Source of the DNA: Dipetalonema caudispina
Taxonomy: Eukaryota > Nematoda > Chromadorea > Rhabditida > Onchocercidae
Length of the DNA stretch: 16,770 bases
NCBI GenBank assembly: GCA_013365325.1
Contig: JABVXV010000666.1
Location: forward strand, 1 to 16,770
Reading direction: 5' to 3'
Shown here: positions 1 through 10,600 of the stretch, piece after piece
How the letters are laid out: each line of letters opens with the position of its first letter
How positions within the stretch are numbered: position 1 is the stretch's first letter
The notes under the pieces: generated by a model
Told to the model about the DNA's origin: nothing
Database searches by the model: none
The model's input: only the letters and a program-made list of their open reading frames with translations
Position numbers and translations under genes: made by a program

Positions 1-310
<310 letters not shown>

Positions 311-519
311 GAGTACTGCACATTTATAGATAAAATATTGGCTTCACTTATTTCGTCCCAAGTTCTAACTGAAATTATTTTCAAATCTGTTTTAAAGAAT
401 GGTAGAATCCCGACCAATTTTGAAATGAAAGTTATACGAATATTTTTTGAATAAAATATTTCCAGAAGTCCAGAAAAAAAGTTTTATTTTTTTGCATTAA
501 ATTTTTTTCTTCCTGTCAG
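311..519 (+). other. intron 3' part, upstream of first visible exon
   Basis: AT-rich sequence ending in a pyrimidine-rich acceptor (TTCCTGTCAG at 510-519). I looked here for the preceding PDZ helix and strand and found no matching coding segment, so the previous exon should lie upstream of the window. Confidence 0.75.
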
Positions 520-647
520 GAGGCCAAACGGTGGCGCTAACATTACTGGGACCACCACCGGAACCTCTTACGCTGGATGTTCGAGAAGTTTTACAAATGC
601 GAGCTCATGAAAGCAAACCAGTTATCACTGAACCGATACTCATTGAG
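520..647 (+). CDS. exon a: end of PDZ domain and start of linker
   Basis: Begins with two bases completing a split codon, then 42 codons (residues 1-42). GQTVALTLLGPP is the typical last strand of the PDZ domain in this family, where the domain binds C-terminal peptides of membrane receptors such as plexin-B in vertebrates. It continues through VITEPILIE, which resembles the ITSPVL segment after the PDZ in ARHGEF11. Donor GAG|GTATAT, phase 0. The peptide-binding groove itself is encoded upstream. Confidence 0.85.
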
Positions 648-1618
648 GTATATTTTTTCGAAAAAAAAAAGGAATTGCAATATGACAAGAAATTGAAGTT
701 TGTTTAAATGGTTGAACTTTTTCTTCTTTCTTTCATTTTTTCTGTTATTTTTTTTTGTTTTGGAAGAAAAAGGATGAAAAAACTTGAACTTTTCTTAGTT
801 GAGAGGTACAAGGTCAAAAAGACTTGTTCATAAAAATTTTGTGCTTGGTACGATGACTTTTTTCCGATACGGAAAATGATATATTTTTTATCTTAATGAA
901 AATTAAAAGAAAAAAAAAAGTTTTCGAGGGTTATGCTATGCAGCATATAACATTTTCAGTTTTCTGAAAATTGAATATTTTAGAACGAACGGAAGGAAGA
1001 ATGGAAACGAAAACGCGTGAAAATTATTCGGCAAATGTTGGAAGAGGAACGTCGGCACGTTGAAGTAACAACAATGCTTTTTTTTTCTAAAGAAAAAAAA
1101 AAAAAAAAAAAACGGAAAAAAGAAAAAAATTCCTTATTTAAAGTAAATTAACCACTCTAAAAGTTTGTAAGGAACTTGATTATTTGAACTTTGAGAATCA
1201 TAAGAAATTTATCTCGGTCTTTTTCTTTCAAATCGATGTACAATATATTGAATTATCCTAAATAATTTTTGTCAATATTTTACTGTATAATGAAGTATTA
1301 TATTTGTGCAAAAATTGAAACAGTAAACTGCTTTAGTAATTTCACAACTAATGTTGCATCAAAAACAAAGATTTTAAAAGATGCAAAAAAAAAAAAATTC
1401 GCATTTATTTACACGATCAATGATTTGTATAAATACACATAGAAAAAAAAAAAAACTTATTGCTTAGTGAAGTGAATGTGAGTATTAACCACATTATCTG
1501 ATATTATGATTGGACTGTAGTGAAAAGTTCGGGTGATATTAGGCCTTTAGGATGTTGCTTGATAAGACACGTCAGACAAATAAGGTCAGATGTTCAATGT
1601 TCATCGTTTTATCCGCTT

Positions 1619-1657
<39 letters not shown>

Positions 1658-4600
1658 CATCCACCTGTTGATGATATTCAACTAACATGTTATCATATCC
1701 TTTAAATATCATTAAAACTTCTGGAAATTTCCTCCATTCTACTTTAATACCGTTATATTTATCATTTTTAGGTTGTATAAAATCGAGGAAATCGTGTGTA
1801 TATAATTGATTTCAAGGTTGTTGAGAAATAAAAATTGAAAGAAGGAACTAAAATTTGTGTATAAAAGCTCAGAAAAAGAGAAGAGAAATTTGAATAAGCT
1901 TTTTTTGTATACACTTTAGATGATGATTTATTTGAAGAGCTTACGCGAAACTTCGGTGAAAGGGATACAATTGGAACGTGCTTTACAGCGTATTGAAAGT
2001 TTGCAAAATCAACTCCGAAATATAGAACCCGTTGTAACTCAGGTATTTACCAAAATATTGTTGAATATTGTGATGTCATAGGAAGATCAGTGTGTATGGA
2101 TCGTTAAGTAACAACAAAATAAAATATTGTAACGTATTTCGTTGTTTCTTTTTTTTTCCCCTCTTTTTTAAATGATTTAAATCTGACCATTAAAGAGTCT
2201 TATTGTTTCAGTCTAGGTTAGATTAGATTGAGTACGAGCTAAATTTAAGTTGTTATATATTTGGTGTCAATATAGCTTGCTTTCTACGATAAAAAATAAA
2301 TGAAGGAAAAATAAATTAGTGAATTCATGTGAATGTATAATTGATAATAAAATGAGAAGAAGCGAAAGTTGTGAAAGCAAAAAAAAAAAATTCTCATTAT
2401 GCTGAAATGAAAATTGGCCTAGCTAACACTGTCCTTTTTTTTCTTGATCATGTGGATCGCACACGCGATCACTGCATGAGTTTTTCAATTTGTGATGCTT
2501 TAATTTAGCTCCTAAATTTTGACCCCATACCATTGTTGTTTTGTTGCAAAGGAAGAGAAAAACTTGTTTCCTCTGAATTTCACAATCCTCTCAAATCCTA
2601 AGTCTCGAGATTAGCAAATTGTAATCCTCTACTTCCGGAAAGTCCATTAAGCAATTTTTTTCTTTTTTTTTTTGAGAAAAATTATCAGTGCTAAAATGTA
2701 TCTACCACTTAGTACATTTTAATACATCACCTAAATATCCTGTTTGTGTATATTTTCTCACATGAAATTTCAAGATATTCTGGAAAAGTCAAAAAAAAAA
2801 AAAAAAAAAAAAAAAAGAAAAGAAAAAGAAAAAGGAGGAAAAATGAGATAAGGAGGAAAAAGGATCGGTAGCTTTTGTTCATCTCTCGATAACATTTCTT
2901 GAAAGCATTTCGGAAAAATCCTCTAGGGACATTACATGGAAAAATTGCAACCGTATTTATGTGCCACGGCGATTGTAAGGAAATGACGAAAATTTAGTTT
3001 TATTCTATTGGCTTAACTTTGTTGCTTTTGAAAATAAAATTTGAAGTAAGTAAAATCGCCTCTCTTCACTCTTTCTACTCTCTCTTCCTCCTCCTTCTTC
3101 ACCTCCTACATCCTATCCCAACAACAAATTCAGTCGTCAACTTCCTCCTCATTTTCCTTTTTTTCCTTTTTTTTTTTTTTTTTTCATTTCACACAATCTT
3201 AAAAGACATTTTCTTCCATTATATTACTGTCAGGCTTCTTTTCATTAGATAACAACTTTCACCCTTTAAAGTCCTTTTCCCTCTCTCTTTCTTCCCTTCG
3301 TCTCTCTCCCTCTCTCTCTCTCCACGAATTAACATTAAGCTTATAAGCTGTATTTATTTCTATTAGGTATTTATCACTTTTTATCTTTATCACTGCTATC
3401 CTTTCTTTTTATTTCATTTTTGTTACATCTATCTTTTCTAATTTTTACCAGAATTTAGTAGTATCATTCAGGAAAAATGGATGGTGAATAGCGGTATGCA
3501 TTTTGTTCATCCGGTGGAAATTATTGCAATGGAAGAAGAAACCGATGATGATGGATCCGAGATTCCATTTAATGTTAGCTCTATCGCTGTTAACTTATTT
3601 ATTACTTATTGCTAAACATTCTGATAGTGGTATTTATTATCATATTGAATTTTTCAGTTAAATTATCATCATTTGCTTTTCTCATTCATATTAAATAATG
3701 ATAATTGATGCATCTTAAAAATTTTTCTCTTAAAATTTAATTTAAGATTTTTGCCAAAATTATAATGACGCTTTCATCATCTATTTCCATTTACTTTATT
3801 CCTTTTTCATTTTCCTTTTTATCACTACCCTTTTTTCCCTTTCCTTTATTTCTACGCTTTACAGTCTTTGCTACAAAAATAATATTCGCTTGCATTCACT
3901 CAAATTAAACTTTTAATTAAATTCCAAACATATTTTTGACACTTTAGCTATAATATCTATTGGACATTCCATTGCTATTTTACAATATGTAGCAAATATA
4001 GCTTGGATATCCCTATGATATTTGCATTAAAAGTTACAGTAATTAGTGGAAGTTAATTAATTAATTACCTAATACGCAAGCAATTTTCAATATCTATGCT
4101 TGCTTCTTACTAACCAAGTAATTCATTTTGGTAAAAAAGAAACAAAGATGAAATTTCAAGCTGTTAAAGGAAAGTGCATATTTAAAAATTTCAAAATCCT
4201 CTAATTTCCCGAAAGAAAAAACCAGGCTTTTTAAGAAAATTTCAAAATTTTTCGAGAAAAAAAAAACTAAAAAAAGCCATATGTAAAAAGATATCATATT
4301 ATTGGAACAATTTGAATAGGATAAGGTGATACCTCTTATTTATTTTTCACCAAAATTATTAGCTTACCGAAAATTCTCGGCAATTGGTTGAAATTTTAAT
4401 TTTAGAAATTTTCTTCGCAAAGTGAGTTAAATGTATAAATTTCCCCAGATTTCATATAGTTTTATTTTTTCCCCTGTATTTTCTGGATGTTGGTGTTTTG
4501 TAACATTCTGATTTCTTTTCCATACACTTGCGTTTACTTTTACAAATTCCTTCTTTTTTTTCAAAAATTTCCAGTTTGTCATTAAATTGTTGTTTATTTA

Positions 4601-7600
4601 TTTCATTGAATTTAATTTTCAGCTTGAAGCTCAGGGACCTTTCTTGAATTTTGCTGACCTCAAAACGCATCCAGCTCATCTGGCCGCTTTCATCAATTAT
4701 CTCTTAGCAAATGCCAATCCAAGCAGTGTAGTATGGTTTTAATCACTTCCTAGAAATGACAAAGATTTCAACTTTATTTTAAATTTCTGACAAAGTCTTC
4801 GTGATCATTGATTTATAAAAGGATTTAATTTGTAGGAAATTTCAGTTTTTCTATCTGATTACGGATGCATATCAAAATTCAAATGCTGTTCCAAAAGATT
4901 TACGAAAATGGGCCTATGAAATCTTTTCTACCTTCCTGATACCAAATTCTCCACTCTCTTGGGACAGTATTGATCAGTTGTTGATTCAAAGCATTGATAA
5001 GGTCTAGTTTGCTTCCTTTTTTTTGATCAGATGATTTTCAAATTTTTTTTTCCACTTTATTTCGATATTTGAAAATTGACATGGTTTTCTGTTTAGATAT
5101 TAGCAGCAACTGTGCAAGCAACAGATAATGATATGGATCAATTGATAAAGATATTTGGCTCTGCAAGAAAGAAATCACTGGATGATATTAATGAACATTT
5201 GGCTGATTTTCGACAAAAACGTCTTATAGGTCATATTAGTTTGATGCAATTATTTTCGATGGATGCAAAAAATTTCAGAAACTGAATTTTTTGTGGAAAA
5301 TCATATATATCAAAAAAGGATATTATGGTGACTCTCAACTTTTAGACGTCAAAATTCGTAGTAAATCCCTGAAAACACAATTTGTGATGTGCAACATATG
5401 AACTGATTTTTGAATTTATTAGTCCATCGGGATTATCCTATCACTATAATCATCCCTATGTTTATGTACAATCTAATATTCTTCCTTTCTGTTCTTTTTT
5501 TTCTTTTCATTTCTTTTTTGTGGCTATTATTTTCTGAGGATTTTTTTTTTGAAATCTTTCATTACACTAATTTGATATCTATATGAGCATTCTAATTTAG
5601 AAGTTTAAAATTTTGTGAAACAATAAATGCATACTTTTGAAATTCAATAAAGTAAACCATCTCCAATATCATTATCGTTGTACAGTTGGTAAACAACGAT
5701 GTGAATCAAATGGATTTCTCGAAAATTTGATTTCGTTCCATTTCGTTGAATACATTCTCAATTTGACACAAACTCTTCCATTTCTCCACACAATTTTCGA
5801 AAAAAAAAAATATAAGGGAAAAACGGAAAAGATAGATTTTTGCTGATTTAGGTAGGATAAATGCAATGTTTGCTATACCGTTTTCTTCATACTTCTTATT
5901 TTATTCGATGGGAAAAATGAAATCTTCACTATGAATAATATTTAGTAATTGCTGGATAAGCTTGCTTCAAACAATTTTAGCGAAGGAAAAAAGTTATTAA
6001 CTTTTCAAAATATACAGGATTGGGAAGTTTATTTGATGCAAATCAATTGGCATATATAAGTAAGGGTGATACAGCAATGGAAACACGGGTAGGAGAAGCT
6101 ATTCTGATTCGATCACTGGAAAATATGTTAAATTCAGTTAATCAGGATTTGGAAAATTGTGAATCACGATCACTGGCTATTATTTCTGCTTTAGCTACAA
6201 TTATAAAGGTAAATTTAGAAAATGAAATGTCTTTTTTTTTTCAAAATTCATACATTTTTTTTTTCATGTTACTTTGATGTATGAATCTATTATAGTAGAT
6301 ATCGGATGAATGCATACTTCCGGTTCGTTACATTTCCTGTGAAAAAGACGGCAAACATTTAGTTCATTTGAAAGTGCTTGCTTACAACAAGCAAACATAT
6401 CGTTAATGCAAACTTACGCGAAATTTCATCATTTAATCTTGAAAATTTATCAAGTTTGGACAAAATTGGATGTTCAACATCTGATCCTTGTTTTTCTGCT
6501 TTGGCCTAACGAGTAAAATTGTTGCTATATTCTCTATTCTAAGCTCATATTAATGTTTTCCTGATTCTTTCCAAATATTGACAGCCTTTTTTTGTTATTC
6601 ATCCATATGATTCTAACTTCTATCAAAAAATTATAATTTACTTTTTCGATTTTACGATGAAAAATTTCGCATTGTTTTTGTTCGTTTCTTTTTTCCTATC
6701 TTTTCTCGTTTGAAATTTTAGTATGACGAGTTAGTATTCTTTTGAATGCTATGAAAAAACGAATGAAATTTGGCATATCTTCAGGTTGTTTTGAATATGC
6801 GATCTAATACGAACGAGAAAATCCTGGATCGATGTCCAACATTTGTTACCAAGGATAAGGTTGGTATGTTCAGGATGAAAATGGCACCCAAACGATCAAT
6901 TCAGGTGAAGGGTCATCAGTTTATGTTAACTCCTGTTAACTTGACCGTTTACTGCTATCAGTGTCGCGATGCTATATGGGGAGTTAATGCTCAAGCGTAT
7001 TTTTGTCAAAGTAATCATTTCATTAAATATCAACAAATTAAAGAAATTAGATTATTTAAACGGCATTAGTTTGATGCATGTTTGAGTTATAGTTACGAAG
7101 GAATTTCAATAAATCACATGTATTTATTTGTTTCATGATAGCTTATTGTAAGTCAAACTTGCTTGATAATAACTATTTCAGATTGTGATGTTGTTGTGCA
7201 CAAACAGTGTACATCTTCCCTTCCTGATCATTGTTATCCGGCAATTCAAAAGAAAACTGGAGCGAGCAAAACAAAACGTACTGGTTCAGGTGGTAAATGT
7301 GAGACTGAATCATTTGAGGGTAGTAACTCTTTAGCAGATCAAACGCATTCAACATCGATTATTGCCGATAAGGTTCGGTATTAAGAAATTTTAGATAGAT
7401 TAATGCTATTATATCCAGATTGTTAGGATTTTTATCCCTCTGCTCTTTCTCTACTCCACTTAGTAATAGTTTTAGGAGTTACACAGAGTCGATAACGTTA
7501 AATCTACTTCCTCGGATTCCGGAATTGGTACGGACATGGAAAAGCCAGTATCCCGATCACAAAGCATGCGTTCTCGGGTCAGTTGATGTTTTAAGGTTAA

Positions 7601-10600
7601 GATTGAAACAAATTTTTGATAATCATTGCTGTGTATTTTCTTAATACAGGCGGATGAAATGCAAGATGGTCGACGTGGTCGATCGGCATTTTCATGGGGA
7701 GGCGCATTAGCACCACCGGAAGAAGGTGAAGAACGTCCTCGACGAGCACGAAGTGACATGGATAGCGAAGATAAAGCTTCGCCGGTTACGTTAATTAGAT
7801 GTCCACTTGATGCTGTTTCATTGTCAGGTGAAACTATCACACATGAATTGTGGTGGAAGTTGTAGGAATTAAAGATTTTGTTATCGTTACTTGATTCTTC
7901 TAATTTCAACATGATTAATTTTGAAAAAGCCTATAGAAATATAATGAGTTCAGGAAGTTCATCGGTATCGCATGTTTCCGGAGGTGATGAGGAAGTTCGC
8001 CGACTGATGGATAAAATTGAGAAAAACACGCTTGTTGATGGAGATAGTGATCTAGAGGTACTCTTGATTAATTCAATTTTAAAAAACAAAAATTTCCAGG
8101 TCGTAAATTTTACACTTTTGAAAATATCATTGGGCAGCCATTTCGAAATTTGATGATAGTACCATTGAATTTTATTATAGGTTGAGACTGAAGTGCCCTC
8201 GCTGGAAAGTTTTGTTGGCTGGGAAATTGTACGACGGTTGAAACCAAAAGAAAAGAAACGACAAGAAGTTATCAATGGTTTGTAATTTTAATTTATAAAC
8301 AAATAGTAAAAACAAAAGCAAAAAATTTAGTCATTAATTCATTCCCAAATTATACCATTGTGTGGTATTCTTAAAATCTTTATCTAACAGACCCCTCCTA
8401 GACAAATTTATCATTTCAGTGCTACATTCCATTCAATAGTTCTAAAAAAAATTGAAGTGAGGTGCTTTTATTAGATAAATTTTATGCTTTCGAGTACTAT
8501 CAAATGTTTTATTCTAACTGTATCACATCTTTTAGAACTTTTTCATACGGAAAGAACCCATGTGAGGAATTTGAAGATACTTTACAAAGTATTCTACAAA
8601 CCGATGGTTTTGCAAAACATTGTACCTCCAGAAGTTATTAAATTATTCTTCCCCAATCTTGAAGAACTGCTGGAAGTGCATGGCAATATGTCTAGGTAAT
8701 GCATTTTTTTGATAATTAAAGTAATGTTCATATTCTTAATGTTGATCATTTATTCACTACTTCCACTGTAAGCAGTGAAAATTAGGATTACAATTGGAAG
8801 GGATGCAGACTTTTCAGTACGTATAGAAAGGAGTTTCGATGTTAAACCGAGAATCTTTTAATAAAATTTATTCGAAATGAATCAGCATTAATTATCAATT
8901 TAATTTAAGTGAAATAATTATTGTATCATTCTAGGATGATGAGAAATATGGTGGAGGAATGGAAACGAGATTGTGATTTGAACGGTTTATCGGGTGATGT
9001 TGGCTTGCTGATGGAAGATTTGTTTGATGGCGAAAACGGTGCAAAGCTTATAGAAGCAACAGCAACCTTTTGTCAACATCAGCAGCATGCATTGGACATC
9101 CTAAGACAACGGTAAATTAAGTCATTTTCTTGATGATAAACATTTTTAAGCTATTTCATAAATCAATGAAAAGAATTCAATTAATAGGTGTAAAAAGGAG
9201 AAAGACGATCAGTTGAGCAGATTTTTGATCGAAGCTGAATGTAATCCATTGTGCCGTAAGTTGCAACTGAAAGATATGCTTCCTGTTGAGATGCAAAGGC
9301 TTGTCAAGTATCCTTTATTGTTGGAAACCATCGCCAAGTATACACAGGAACCATCTGAGGAGCAAACGAAAATTCTGAACAGTGTCAATTCTGCCAAGAG
9401 AATACTTTCAGGTTCACTTTTCGGGTCAACTTTTGTCCGACTAAATCTCGTCCAATAGTAGCTTTTGGATTTTTTGAAAGAATGAAGGGCGATCATTTTT
9501 GCAAGAATAACATATATCGGCATAAGAATCAATTTCAAGCAAATTTCATTTTAGCAGTGAATACGGCAAAGCGAAATGCGGAGAATTTGAGAAGATTGGA
9601 AGAATTGCAAAAACGTTTAGTTACAACATCTTACGATCGTGAAAACTTCGGCAATGACTTTCATTCCTTCAACCTCACACAGTATGTTATTTCTTGTATG
9701 AGTCCTTAGAATTTTATTTAATTCATTTTGGAATTTTTATCATTTGATATGGACCAAATAAATTTTATTTGCAGCTATAAATTGATCCATGATGGACCTC
9801 TCACTTGGCGTTGTAGTCGGAATAAAATGGTCGAATTGCATGTTGTGCTTCTTGAAAATGTACTAATATTGCTCACAAAAACGGGTGATGGGAGCAAATT
9901 GCTTCTGAAAGTTCAGGTACCATTCTTTTAGCCAAAATTCTGAAATGCTAATTTAAATCATTGTATTAAGTAAATTCTGCAATATCAACTGATATACGTA
10001 ATAGCTTGAATTATAGTACAACAACAATTCAAAATGAATCAAAGCTTTTGGATATATACACAATGCAATACTACTTAGCAATTATACGGAATAACGCAAT
10101 CATGAGTGACGTATAACGTGAACGAACTTAAAATGCCATTTATAACACGCTGACGGTTGACGAATGAGAGTGCAAAATTGATTGCTATGCGATATTGTTG
10201 ATCAATTGCCTTGCTATCTCCTATTCATTGCAGTGAATTTTGAACTGCAATGAATATCGTCAAAAACGAACAATGCAAGCAAAATAAAAGCATTTCTGAC
10301 AAAATATATGACAAAATTAAGAATCGAATGATTGATTAAACAAAATGATATGGTATCCATTCATAAGCTTAGAGATTTGAGCACCATCTGGAAAATCGCA
10401 TTCTCTATTTTGAACAGTTTTTGAAGTTTTTCTAATTCGAACTTTTTTCTTTAAAAAAAAAATATATTGGCTAACATTCAAGATATTATTCATTGCAATA
10501 TTTTTAATTTTATTTATCTTCTCAGTAAATTATTTTAGTAAGGCTTTAGGAGCCGTCAAAAGATACACGATGGTCTCCCATATTACCTTTGACAACGTTG

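Larger units (their letters stand above)
1065..1919 (+). other. intron (855 nt) with poly-A and poly-T tracts
   Basis: Contains a T9-CT-AA-AG-A9 inverted repeat at 1078-1101, continuing into a long A tract, and a 35-nt poly-T tract at 1620-1654. A short open frame around the T tract has no recognisable domain. Acceptor ACACTTTAG at 1911-1919. Confidence 0.85.
2043..3471 (+). other. intron (1429 nt), the longest inside the gene
   Basis: No coding segment seen. It holds a purine tract (2790-2864, starting with 26 A), then a pyrimidine-rich stretch (about 3058-3330) with CT-rich and T-rich parts. A skipped exon cannot be excluded, since the flanking phases are both 0. Acceptor ATCATTCAG at 3463-3471. 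Confidence 0.75.

Noticed and set aside
3019..3252. Hydrophobic open frame in the longest intron, resembling a membrane protein
   Set aside because: Leu/Phe/Ser content follows from the pyrimidine-rich tract; no splice or domain support.
3452..3573. Longer version of the acidic exon using the CCAG acceptor at 3448-3451
   Set aside because: With the phase given by the previous exon it reaches a TGA after 11 codons.
7472..7912. 146-residue open frame on the opposite strand
   Set aside because: It overlaps two exons of the + strand gene antisense and exists because those exons lack stops in that frame. It has no domain-like content.
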